NCBI GenBank assembly: GCA_019309545.1
Contig: JAFDGA010000012.1
Coordinates: 99,477 to 163,476, forward strand
DNA length: 64,000 bases
Direction: 5' to 3'
From: Deltaproteobacteria bacterium
Lineage (GTDB): Bacteria; Desulfobacterota; Desulfobaccia; Desulfobaccales; Desulfobaccaceae
The position numbers and the translations under genes are program-made. Numbering within the stretch: the first letter of the stretch is position 1; each line of letters starts with the position of its first letter. Below are positions 1-7,849 of the stretch, piece by piece. The notes beneath the pieces were generated by a model, which was given only the letters and a program-made list of their open reading frames with translations, did no database searches and had not been told where the DNA came from.

Positions 1-494
1 GGGTAGAACCGGCCTCCGACCCTTGCTTTAGCTATGCCATAGATTTTCCCCATCCCTTGATCGGCAGGCAACAGGTCAATTTCCGGATGCGCCCCGAGAG
101 GTTCTGTCGGGAAATCGCCCCGGCCCGGACTTTTGGATTCCTGAAGGACGTTGAAGCCCTGCAGGCCAATGGCCTGGCCTTAGGAGGCTCTCTGGACAAT
201 GCCTTGGTCCTGACTGCTTCTGGCCTTATGAATCCGGGGGGCCTCAGGTTTGCGGATGAGTTTGTGCGGCACAAGCTGTTGGATTTTATCGGCGACCTGG
301 CCCTGTTGGGTTGGCCCATCCATGGCCACCTTCAGGTAGTCAAAGGCAGTCATGCTCTCCACCACCGCTTTATGGAAGTTCTGGCCTCCCATACCCAGGC
401 TTGGCGGCTGGGCATACCAGGCACCTTGTCTACCGACCGGCAACCGGAATCCGGTCTCTCGGCACCGGCCCGCTTAAAGTTGGCCCTGGCCTAG
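1..494 (+). CDS. lpxC: UDP-3-O-acyl-N-acetylglucosamine deacetylase LpxC, C-terminal part (5' end outside window)
   Basis: LpxC is the cytoplasmic Zn-dependent deacetylase that commits UDP-acyl-GlcNAc to lipid A synthesis. Reading starts in the frame of base 3, and about 163 residues remain of a roughly 305-residue family. Visible motifs are RTFGFLKDVEALQANGLALG, the zinc-binding stretch HKLLDFIGDLALLG (His and Asp ligands) and the conserved catalytic-loop His in KGSHALHH. The TAG stop is at 492-494. The last 30 or so residues are unlike the usual short LpxC tail. It is convergent with mtaB, leaving a 166-base gap with no clear terminator. Presence of LpxC implies a lipopolysaccharide outer membrane. 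Confidence 0.93.
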   Translation, partial: VEPASDPCFSYAIDFPHPLIGRQQVNFRMRPERFCREIAPARTFGFLKDVEALQANGLALGGSLDNALVLTASGLMNPGGLRFADEFVRHKLLDFIGDLALLGWPIHGHLQVVKGSHALHHRFMEVLASHTQAWRLGIPGTLSTDRQPESGLSAPARLKLALA

Positions 495-660
495 CTTTAG
501 GTCTTTGTCCGCCATGCTGAACAGTGGTTCTTGAACCTGTGAGACAACCATAAATCATAAAAATATTGGCCACACTGGCAAGACACCTGTGCGGCCTAAA
601 CTTTCCGGGCATTGATCTTTGGCCTTTTGGACTCACCCCGCTATTCTCCCAAGCTTGGGC

Positions 661-1965
661 TTACACCGGCAGAGCCACCCCCTGTTCTCCGACTATTCCC
701 ACTAAACGAGCCCGGACCAGCCGGTTGGTCCACTCAGACCCACCCTCTAACACCAAGCGCAGATAATTGGCCGACAAACCTTTAACCCAGCCAGGTTTCC
801 CAGAACAGGGTCCTTCGACCAATATTTCTAATTCTTGTCCCACCTGTCGCTGATAAAAAACTGCCTTTTTTTCTTGTCCCAAGGCTCGCAGGCTCTGGGC
901 CCGTCTTTTTACCGCAGTGGTGGATAATCTCTGGGGCATTTGGGCCGCCGCAGTCCCCGGGCGCGGCGAAAACGGGAAGACATGCAGGTAACTGATCGGC
1001 AAGGCTTCGATAAGTTCCTGGGTCTGAGCCAGATCCCGCGCGGTCTCCCCGGGGAAGCCTACCAGGACATCCACTCCCAGGGCCGCTTGGGGAAAGTATC
1101 GATTGATCTGGTTAACTAATTCCCGAAAATCCTCCGGGCTATAAGGCCGCCGCATGGCTTGCAGCACTGAGGCCGAGCCGCTTTGCAGCGGCAGGTGGAA
1201 ATGGGGGCAAAACTGCGGCCAGGCGGCCAGTTGTCGGAGCAGGGCCGGGGTGATCTCCTGTGGTTCTATTGAACTGAGACGGTAGCGGCCCGGCAGTCCG
1301 GCCTGAGCCAGGGTCTGGACCAGCTCCGAGAGGTTTTCGTGATTGGGCAGATCATGACCATATTTCCCCAGATTGATGCCGGTAAGGACTATCTCCTGAT
1401 AACCCCGGGAGGATAATTGTTCTAGTTGATCAATAATCTGAGTCAGCGGCAGACTGCGGCAGGGGCCGCGCACGTAAGGAAGGATACAATAACTACAATA
1501 GTTCTGACAGCCATCCTGAATTTTCACAAAGGCGCGGGTATGTCCATAAAAGCTGGTGATGGGCATCGACTCCAGGGTCTGCGCCGCAGCTATCGATCCC
1601 ACCCTAATGATGGCAGCGGCATGTTGGCAATCTTCTTGGATAATTTTGATCAGCCGGGTTTTTTCGCGGTTGCCCAGTACCCAGCGCACTCCTGGCAATG
1701 GGGCCAATTCTTCCGGAGCCCGTTGGGCATAACAGCCCGTCACCAGCACTGTGCTCGATGGCCTGGTACGCGCCAGACGCCGGATAAACTGACGGGCCTG
1801 GCGATCGGCGGCCCCGGTGACCGTGCAAGTATTGACCACCACCAATTCCGGGGAGGCGCTCAGCGGCACCAACCGCCAACCGTGCCGGGCCAAAACCTCG
1901 GCTAAAAAGGCCGATTCGTATTGATTAACCTTGCAACCAAAGGTGGCGATAGCGGCTTCCGGCAT
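661..1965 (-). CDS. mtaB: tRNA t6A37 methylthiotransferase MtaB
   Basis: Radical SAM methylthiotransferase that converts t6A37 to ms2t6A37 in tRNAs reading ANN codons. At 434 aa it has the usual family length. The N-terminal MTTase domain has cluster cysteines C11 (FGCKVN), C47 (NTCTVTG) and C78 (VTGCYA). The radical SAM cluster motif is C153-x3-C157-x2-C160 in DGCQNYCSYC, followed by ILPYVRG, typical of MtaB rather than MiaB or RimO. A C-terminal TRAM-like stretch follows. The ATG (complement 1963-1965) directly abuts the TGA of mnmA, so the two tRNA modification genes are translationally coupled. Confidence 0.93.
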   Translation of the reverse strand: MPEAAIATFGCKVNQYESAFLAEVLARHGWRLVPLSASPELVVVNTCTVTGAADRQARQFIRRLARTRPSSTVLVTGCYAQRAPEELAPLPGVRWVLGNREKTRLIKIIQEDCQHAAAIIRVGSIAAAQTLESMPITSFYGHTRAFVKIQDGCQNYCSYCILPYVRGPCRSLPLTQIIDQLEQLSSRGYQEIVLTGINLGKYGHDLPNHENLSELVQTLAQAGLPGRYRLSSIEPQEITPALLRQLAAWPQFCPHFHLPLQSGSASVLQAMRRPYSPEDFRELVNQINRYFPQAALGVDVLVGFPGETARDLAQTQELIEALPISYLHVFPFSPRPGTAAAQMPQRLSTTAVKRRAQSLRALGQEKKAVFYQRQVGQELEILVEGPCSGKPGWVKGLSANYLRLVLEGGSEWTNRLVRARLVGIVGEQGVALPV

Positions 1966-3018
1966 TCACAGCCTCCGGTCAATCCAGCCGCCGCCCAGAA
2001 CCCGCTCCTCCTGGTAGAAAACCACTGCCTGGCCAGGCGTCACGGCCGCCTGGGGTTGGGCAAAGATTACTTCGGCCTGATCGGCAGACAACGGCCTGAT
2101 CTGGCAGGTGACCCCTGGATGACGGTAGCGGATCCGGGCTATGGCCGTAAAAGGTTGGCCGGGGGGATCAATCAGCCAGTTAATATGATCGGCCACCAAT
2201 CCCGGGGCAAACAACTCTTGCCGATGACCTACAACCAACCGGTTGGTCTCAGGTAAAATTTCCAGCACATAAAAAGGTTCGGGGGCGCACAGCCCTAAGC
2301 CCCGGCGTTGCCCGACGGTATAGCCCTCCAGACCGTAATGTTTCCCCAACACCCAGCCCTGGCGATTGACAATATCCCCTTCCGTCCTCAAACCCTCTGG
2401 CCGCCGGGACCTGAGAAATTCCAGATAATTTGTTCGACCGATAAAACAGATTTCCTGACTTTCAGAATCCTTGAGATAAGACTCCAAACCAATTTCACGA
2501 CTTAGGGCCAGCACGTGGGTCTTGTTTAAATCTCCCAGGGGAAAGACCAGATGGGGCAGAAGTTCTCGCCTCAACCGATGGACAAAATATGACTGGTCTT
2601 TAGTCCGGTCCACCCCTTGTAATAGAGCGACCTCTCCGGAGGGCAAACGCTTGGCGCGGACGTAATGGCCGGTGGCTAGATAATCAATCCCCCAACCCTG
2701 GATAATTTCCCAAAGTCGCCCGAATTTGATGGCCGCATTGCACCGGACACAAGGATTGGGGGTCCGACCCTGATAATATTCCCGGACGAAGTAATCTATC
2801 ACCAGATGGGCAAAATCCTTCGTGAGATCCAGTTCTACTAAACCCACTCCTAAATGGTGGGCTAAAGCGGCCAGTTGGGTGGATTGGAAGTGGCCTCCCA
2901 CCAGCCGCAGGTGCACGGCCCTGACTGTCCACCCCTGGTTTATAAGCAAAGCCGCGGCGACCGCACTGTCCAATCCGCCGCTTAATGATATTACAATGTT
3001 GTCTTCCCTGGTGGTCAT
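1966..3018 (-). CDS. mnmA: tRNA-specific 2-thiouridylase MnmA
   Basis: Makes the 2-thio group of s2U34 in tRNA Lys, Glu and Gln. It has the PP-loop SGGLDS (residues 13-18), ATGHYV, and the catalytic cysteines C90 (NPCVRCN) and C191 (SQEICFIG). An extra C93 creates a CxxC plus C set, whereas the E. coli enzyme reads NPDxxCN here; in related enzymes such a three-cysteine set binds a [4Fe-4S] cluster. At 350 aa the length is normal. No Shine-Dalgarno is visible before the ATG, which follows an AT-rich run (TTAAAATATAA), so a short or leaderless transcript is possible. It is the first gene of the mnmA-mtaB pair. Confidence 0.94.
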   Translation of the reverse strand: MTTREDNIVISLSGGLDSAVAAALLINQGWTVRAVHLRLVGGHFQSTQLAALAHHLGVGLVELDLTKDFAHLVIDYFVREYYQGRTPNPCVRCNAAIKFGRLWEIIQGWGIDYLATGHYVRAKRLPSGEVALLQGVDRTKDQSYFVHRLRRELLPHLVFPLGDLNKTHVLALSREIGLESYLKDSESQEICFIGRTNYLEFLRSRRPEGLRTEGDIVNRQGWVLGKHYGLEGYTVGQRRGLGLCAPEPFYVLEILPETNRLVVGHRQELFAPGLVADHINWLIDPPGQPFTAIARIRYRHPGVTCQIRPLSADQAEVIFAQPQAAVTPGQAVVFYQEERVLGGGWIDRRL

Positions 3019-3280
3019 TTATATTTTAATTAGGTTGCTTCTTTTGTTTAATATTATTAACACAATGTTTAATTTTGCGAAACAAGGCGGGGTTAGTGGA
3101 CTATTAATAATTTATATCATTTAAAGTATTATTTTGACATAGAAATGGTAAGCATGGCGGTAATCGCCGATTTTTTTAAAAACTTACTGATCCAGGCAGA
3201 AGGAAGGCGGAGCCTAAAAGACCTTTAGAATAACTATTCGGTTTTATTGCTGAAGTAGACAGACGGAGCGTAAGAATTGG

Positions 3281-3637
3281 TTAAGCTTCGGCAAATTGCA
3301 GGGTGTCTAAAAATTTTAAAGCCACTCCAAAGACATAAGGGCGCTGCGGCATTTCTTCGATCCGCAAAACCTGACCCCGGGTCTTCAAGATCGTGGTCCC
3401 AGGTAAGTTAAAGGCCTGCCTGGGTAGTTCAATAGTAATATTAAGTATTTGATTGATATTTAGGTCCTGGTAAACAAGGCAGACGAAATATATCCCGCCC
3501 ATGCTGATATTTTTTGTAACAGCCTTATATTCCTTATAGTTTTTCCTTCCTCGGTTAATAATTTTATAAACCATGGGCAAGGCGACATTCAAACGCTGAT
3601 GCCGACGCTTCTCAAACCAGGAGGTCATGAGGGGCAA
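3281..3637 (-). CDS. PilZ domain protein, putative c-di-GMP receptor
   Basis: Single-domain PilZ protein of 118 aa. The c-di-GMP binding signatures are the RxxxR-type motif KRRHQR near residue 11 and the N-x-S-x-x-G motif in KNISMGGIYF near residue 44. The remainder alternates beta strands, as expected for a PilZ barrel. No output domain is fused, so it probably acts by protein-protein contact. It is divergent from the parA gene and may share its upstream region. An HD-GYP phosphodiesterase near 60 kb shows that c-di-GMP signalling occurs in this organism. Its target cannot be read from the sequence. Confidence 0.8.
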   Translation of the reverse strand: MPLMTSWFEKRRHQRLNVALPMVYKIINRGRKNYKEYKAVTKNISMGGIYFVCLVYQDLNINQILNITIELPRQAFNLPGTTILKTRGQVLRIEEMPQRPYVFGVALKFLDTLQFAEA

Positions 3638-3788
3638 CCAGGCCGGAGATTATGATTGGTTTCATTTTTCGTTACCATTGGCATACAATATAGCCTTCGA
3701 AGTGCAATTCTCATGCCTCTAATTACTCGGTTTCGCTTCACGTTAAATGCCAAATGGTGCAGAAGACTCTGGTCGGGGGGGTTTGCGC

Positions 3789-3817
3789 TTGACGTCCACT
3801 CGGGTTTCTTTTACTAT
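3789..3817 (+). promoter_or_regulatory. Sigma70-type promoter upstream of parA
   Basis: TTGACG (3789-3794), a 17-base spacer and TACTAT (3812-3817) match a housekeeping promoter. It sits about 115 bases upstream of the parA ATG, within the 295-base gap between the PilZ gene and parA. Nothing else was recognised in that gap. Confidence 0.5.
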
Positions 3818-3932
3818 AGGGCAGAATTATTCAATCTCTATACCCCCGAAGATTTATAGTCTATTATTGGATCCAGAATAGCTCGACACTTTGGCCATTA
3901 TTGTTACTGACCGACTTCCAGGAGAGACCGAG

Positions 3933-4751
3933 ATGTCAGTAGTAGTTGCTATCATCAACCAAAAAGGGGGTACTGGAAAGACTACCACGACCATTAATCT
4001 GGGGGCCGGTCTGGCTTATCAGGGCTATCAGACCCTATTGCTCGATCTTGATCCCCAAGGCCATACCACCCTGGGTATGGGGGTGGAGCCAGATTCCTTC
4101 GAGGAGTCCATGGCCGAGGTCATCACCATACCTCGCAAGAAAATTGAGGATGTGATCCTGGCTACTCATATTAATGGTTTATTTTTGGCTCCCAGTCACA
4201 TCAAGCTGGCCCGAGCCTCCGAACAGGTTTACTCCCGTCTATTCCGGGAGACTATTCTCCACCAGGCGCTTAGGTCATTGGATTATGATTTTATTCTGAT
4301 TGATTGCCCCCCGTCCCTGGGGGTGCTTACCGCCAATTCCCTCTATACCGCCCAGTTCATTATTATTCCCTGTCAGATGTCTCGTTATTCCCTGGATGGC
4401 CTGGCTGACCTGCTAACCACTATTGAAGAGGTCAAAAATCTGGATGCGGAGGAATTATTCACCGGTAATTTCTTCCGTATCCTGCTCACCATGTTTGATA
4501 AGCGTAATCGGGTCACCAACGAATATATCTTAGAACAACTGAAACCCTATCTGGAGGTTACCTTTGCCACTATCATCATGAAATGTGAAGCCCTGAATCA
4601 GGCCCACATAGCTCAGCGAACCGTCTTTGATTATGACCCAAAAGGTACCGGGGCCCGAGATTATTACCATTTAACCCAAGAATTCCTTTACTTATGTCAA
4701 AAAAGAAACTGCTTGCCGGAAAAAAGACCAAGCTTGCTAAGCATGCTCTGA
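3933..4751 (+). CDS. ParA/Soj-family partition ATPase (orphan)
   Basis: Deviant Walker A ATPase of 272 aa. The motif KGGTGKTTT starts at residue 11, followed by DLDPQGHTTLG and LIDCPPSLG, the order seen in Soj/ParA. These ATPases bind DNA nonspecifically as ATP dimers and position chromosomes, plasmids or protein cargos. The ATG at 3933 is preferred because AGGAGAG (3920-3926) lies 6 bases upstream; a TTG start at 3891 is possible. No parB follows. Instead a small gene overlaps its last 58 bases. An orphan ParA with a small adaptor is the usual layout of cargo-positioning systems; the cargo is unknown here. Confidence 0.85.
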   Translation: MSVVVAIINQKGGTGKTTTTINLGAGLAYQGYQTLLLDLDPQGHTTLGMGVEPDSFEESMAEVITIPRKKIEDVILATHINGLFLAPSHIKLARASEQVYSRLFRETILHQALRSLDYDFILIDCPPSLGVLTANSLYTAQFIIIPCQMSRYSLDGLADLLTTIEEVKNLDAEELFTGNFFRILLTMFDKRNRVTNEYILEQLKPYLEVTFATIIMKCEALNQAHIAQRTVFDYDPKGTGARDYYHLTQEFLYLCQKRNCLPEKRPSLLSML

Positions 4752-5116
4752 CCCGGGCGTTGACCGATAAATCTCCTTCCGTTCCAGAGTCTTCCCCTGC
4801 TTTGGCCTCGACAAGACCTACCCTGACCCAAGTGGTCGAGGCTTTGCGAGCTTTACATCCCGAGTTGCAATCACCGGTGAGGCCTTCCCAGAAAACCCCG
4901 GCCACCCGAAGATTCTTACCGGGGGCTGAATATTCCTACTTTCATCTTCTTCATGACCTTCAGGAATTGCAAGAATTGCTGCATCCTAGCCGACTGCCTG
5001 CGGCCTCCGTAGAGGGACGAAAGGGCCGGTTGTTTCTTCCCAGTCCGGAGGTTTTCCAGGAAATCGTCCGTCAAACCGTTGCAACCTTACAGGAACTCCG
5101 AACCCTGGTAGATTAG
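4694..5116 (+). CDS. Small basic-N-terminus protein overlapping parA; putative ParA partner
   Basis: Not recognised as a known family. It has 140 aa. The N-terminus is strongly basic (MSKKKLLAGKKTKLAK), then a Ser/Pro-rich linker, then two helical segments: one near residues 75-95 containing LLHDLQELQELLHP, and one at the C-terminus containing EIVRQTVATLQELRTLVD. ParA activators such as ParB, McdB and plasmid adaptors typically carry a lysine/arginine-rich N-terminal peptide that stimulates the ATPase. That, with the 58-base overlap, makes a ParA-partner role a reasonable inference. A strong terminator follows 14 bases after the stop, closing a two-gene unit. Confidence 0.6.
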   Translation: MSKKKLLAGKKTKLAKHALTRALTDKSPSVPESSPALASTRPTLTQVVEALRALHPELQSPVRPSQKTPATRRFLPGAEYSYFHLLHDLQELQELLHPSRLPAASVEGRKGRLFLPSPEVFQEIVRQTVATLQELRTLVD

Positions 5117-5130
5117 TCCGGTGCCTTCCA

Positions 5131-5162
5131 ACAAAAAGGCGACCACTAGGTCGCCTTTTTGT
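5131..5162 (+). terminator. Rho-independent terminator after the parA unit
   Basis: A perfect 14-bp stem (5131-5144 with 5149-5162) contains GGCGACC/GGTCGCC flanked by A and T runs, with an ACTA loop. The T-run makes it work on the + strand, and the A-run makes it potentially bidirectional. Confidence 0.9.
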
Positions 5163-5190
5163 TACTCAATGCATTTAATAGGTTAATTTA
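5162..5190 (-). repeat. Dispersed AT-rich repeat, copy 1
   Basis: Read on the - strand it contains AAATTAACCT, then TTAAATGC, then TGAGT. It matches the + strand sequences at 10850-10884 and 54226-54261 with few differences. A GC-rich block (5196-5215) lies beside it, similar in layout to the 54 kb copy. It begins directly at the end of the terminator stem. Confidence 0.55.
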
Positions 5191-5259
5191 AAGGGCAAGC
5201 CGGGTGACCGGCCCCCCCTGGCCCCACTTATACCAAGCTGCAATCAAAGAGCTAAAAGG

Positions 5260-5312
5260 CCCCCTCACCCTCGCCCTCTCTCCCGCCAGCGGGGTAGAGG
5301 GGATAAAGAATA
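5260..5312. repeat. GC-rich palindromic intergenic element
   Basis: CCCTCTC...GGGTAGAGGG-type imperfect hairpin (about 5274-5300) in the 312-base gap between the parA unit and the rhodanese gene. It resembles the CCCTCTCCC/GGGAGAGGG elements near 38.68 and 54.15 kb. Apart from the terminator and the repeats the gap holds nothing recognisable. Confidence 0.4.
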
Positions 5313-5428
5313 AAATTACTCATTTGAAAGCTAATCGGTATTAAGGGGTTGGGGGGAGAGTTAGTCATGGCCCCGATTCATTTATTTTATGACCTAAGGT
5401 AACAGCAGCCGTATAAATTTGCCGGCTG

Positions 5429-6811
5429 TTATTTGGTAACCGGTAGTCCGGCATTGCGCCAGGAGACCATACCTCCAGCAACTGCCGACACTCTTCTGGC
5501 CCCTTGCCGCATCAGTAGACTAGCGGCGATATTGGCACGGTAACCATTGCCGCAAATGGTGACCACTCTTTGATCAACATAGGGACTGAGATCGATCTGC
5601 CCCAAGTTCGATAACGGGACGTGTTGAGCTTCGGCTATATGACCCTGCTTCCATTCCGTCGGCGTCCGGACGTCCAGCACCACATCCGGTTTTCCGGCCT
5701 TTATGAGGTCGGCCAACTCCCGGGGAGTCAATTGCGGCAAAAAGGCGGTTGACAAGGCGGCCATCTCCCAGGCCTTGATTCCCCCGTGCAGATAGCCTTC
5801 AATCTGGTCATAGCCGACCCGGAAGAATTGTTTGACCACTTCTTTAAGACGTTCTTGGTTATCTACCAGCACCACCAAGGGGGAGCCAGGTTCAAGCACC
5901 ATTCCGGCCCAATTGCCGATGGGCGGCGACAGGCCGATATTGATGCTTCCGGGGATATGAGCGCCGCCAAAGGCAGCTTCGTCCCGGGTATCGACTACGA
6001 CATAGCCGCTGTCCAGTTTGTTTTTGACCTCTTGCGGGGTCATAGGTCGGAAAGGCCGCTGCTGGTCAACTAACTGCGGGCCAGCCATATTGGTGCTAAT
6101 TATGTGGCTGAAGTTTTTCGGGCGGGCCGGAAATTCCTGCATCATGGCCGCCTTAAATTCTTCCAGGGAACCCTTCTGCAGGATCGGATTGTTATGGCGT
6201 TCAAACCCCAGGGTGGAGCTCAGCTTGCTGCTCAGCGCCCGCCCGCAGAGGGAGCCGTGGCCGTGGGCCGGATAAATTTCCAGGCGGCCGGGAAATCTCC
6301 CCAGCTTGTCGTACAGGCTATGATACAGATTTTCCACCTGCTGCTCCAGCTTTTCTGCTCCTGCTAAATCCGGCCGGCCGACATCGCCGACAAATAACAG
6401 ATCGCCGGTGAGTACTAACCAGGGTTCCTGGCCCCGACCGGTATCGGTCACCAGGATCGACACGCTCTGCGGGGTATGACCGGGAGTATCCAGAAACTGT
6501 AATCGGGCTGTCCCTAGGACAATTTCCTGGCCTTCTCGCAAACCTTGATGATCGTATTTCACCGGCGCCTGCTCATGGATGTAAATCGGTGCCCTGGTCA
6601 CCCGTTGCAGTTCCTGGCTGCCGGTAACGTGGTCGGCGTGGACATGGGTATCAATGATATGAGTGATCTTCAACCCTTCCTGATCGGCCAGAGTCAGATA
6701 ATCGACAATGTCTCGCCGCGGGTCCACGACGGCCACTACCCCGGCCTGGGCACAGCCGACCATATACGAACAGCAACCCAAACCTTCATTGAAAAATTGC
6801 TTAAAAAACAT
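5429..6811 (-). CDS. Metallo-beta-lactamase fold / double rhodanese protein (persulfide dioxygenase-like)
   Basis: 460 aa in three domains. The N-terminal MBL hydrolase domain has H56xH58xD60H61 (THVHADH), H112 (GHTPQS), D137 and H183, the mononuclear iron ligand set of ETHE1-type persulfide dioxygenases. Rhodanese domain 1 (about 255-350) has Asp in LVDNQER where the catalytic Cys loop should be, so it is likely inactive. Rhodanese domain 2 (about 362-460) keeps C420 in TICGNGYRA. The architecture resembles CstB-like proteins of sulfide and persulfide metabolism. The start is supported by AAGGAGA 5 bases upstream. It stands alone. Oxygen-dependent persulfide oxidation or sulfur transfer is inferred from the family. 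Confidence 0.87.
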   Translation of the reverse strand: MFFKQFFNEGLGCCSYMVGCAQAGVVAVVDPRRDIVDYLTLADQEGLKITHIIDTHVHADHVTGSQELQRVTRAPIYIHEQAPVKYDHQGLREGQEIVLGTARLQFLDTPGHTPQSVSILVTDTGRGQEPWLVLTGDLLFVGDVGRPDLAGAEKLEQQVENLYHSLYDKLGRFPGRLEIYPAHGHGSLCGRALSSKLSSTLGFERHNNPILQKGSLEEFKAAMMQEFPARPKNFSHIISTNMAGPQLVDQQRPFRPMTPQEVKNKLDSGYVVVDTRDEAAFGGAHIPGSINIGLSPPIGNWAGMVLEPGSPLVVLVDNQERLKEVVKQFFRVGYDQIEGYLHGGIKAWEMAALSTAFLPQLTPRELADLIKAGKPDVVLDVRTPTEWKQGHIAEAQHVPLSNLGQIDLSPYVDQRVVTICGNGYRANIAASLLMRQGARRVSAVAGGMVSWRNAGLPVTK

Positions 6812-7018
6812 CTAATCTCCTTCACTTTCCTAAGGTCCGGACGATCCCTGCCCCGTCCCGATTGTTAATTCAACGGCCAAACCGGGCGATTCCTGCGACT
6901 AAGCCCAGCCATAATCGCATATAGTCATTGCGACTTATAAGGCCTTTGGACATTTATCAAAAAAATAATACCATAAAGGAACAATTACTTCATTAAATTA
7001 ATTATCACGTTTAGATTA

Positions 7019-7702
7019 TCAATGTTTATAACCGAAAGGCATAATTAACAGCGGTTCATGAGCTTCGGGAAGTCTGAGGATCCGGCTCACCGTCCGATTT
7101 TCAAAGGCCCCCACGATTCCGGCCCCCAGACCCAGGGCTTCGGCCTGGAGGAATAGATTCTGCCCGACGTGACCCACTTCGATATGGGTGTAGAGGACGC
7201 CGCGTTCGCCATATTTCCTGGTGCACCGCGCATATTCGCCGGTAATCACAACCATAATCGGGGCCTCAGCCATCCAACTCTGATAAAGCGAGGCGCGCGC
7301 CAACTCCTTGCGGACATCGCCTTTCCTCTGGAGTTCTAGGCCATGGCGGTCGGGATGAAAGTGATAAACCCCGGGTGGCAATTCCGCTACCATCCGTTCT
7401 CCAATCGCTACATAAAGGTCCAGCGGATAAAGAGCGCCGGCAGAAGGGGCGGAACGATAACCCCGGCCCGGATCGGTGATCCCATCCGCGGCCCACAGCA
7501 ATTGGGATAATTGGCCCATAGTTAAAGCCCGGTTAGCAAACCGGCGGACAGTACGCCGGGCCTGGAGCGCTTCTTCCACCGACATCTTACCTTTTTTGGT
7601 GGGCGTCGGCAGACTTATTAGGGGGCCGGCTCTTGAGCCTTCTGGACTAAGAAAAATCCCTAACATAAGCAAAATTCCTCCCCATACCCTTAAAATTTTC
7701 AT
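7019..7702 (-). CDS. Exported SagB-type nitroreductase-like oxidoreductase
   Basis: 227 aa. An N-terminal hydrophobic segment (about residues 6-20) followed by SRAG looks like a Sec signal peptide. The mature part is a SagB/ThcOx-like FMN oxidoreductase: ARRTVRRF near residue 48 (FMN phosphate contact), RSAPSAGALYPLDLYVAIG near 83, and a C-terminal stretch ending in LIMPFGYKH. SagB relatives oxidise azoline rings in peptide natural products, but single-gene versions are common in environmental bacteria with unknown substrates. No cyclodehydratase or precursor peptide lies nearby, so a RiPP role is not supported. GAGGG 9 bases before the ATG supports the start. Confidence 0.83.
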   Translation of the reverse strand: MKILRVWGGILLMLGIFLSPEGSRAGPLISLPTPTKKGKMSVEEALQARRTVRRFANRALTMGQLSQLLWAADGITDPGRGYRSAPSAGALYPLDLYVAIGERMVAELPPGVYHFHPDRHGLELQRKGDVRKELARASLYQSWMAEAPIMVVITGEYARCTRKYGERGVLYTHIEVGHVGQNLFLQAEALGLGAGIVGAFENRTVSRILRLPEAHEPLLIMPFGYKH

Positions 7703-7849
7703 GACCTTTACCCTCGATTGATGTCATCACGTCCTAAGTTAATATAACAACAAATTCAGGGCGGGGAAGCAGGTGAGATTGATTTAATGATTTTTTGCCG
7801 GATATTTTTTAGAATGGCGTAATTTCATATCAGCCCTTCCAGGGACAGA

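Noticed and set aside
3150..3177. Hairpin GGCG...CGCC plus T-run downstream of the mnmA start
   Set aside because: The stem is only 4 bp; too weak to call a terminator.
3656..3859. A 67-codon + strand frame between the PilZ gene and parA
   Set aside because: No ribosome site, odd composition, and it overlaps the likely parA promoter.
7019..7702. RiPP (azole peptide) cluster around the SagB-like gene
   Set aside because: No cyclodehydratase, precursor or transporter nearby, and the protein has a signal peptide.
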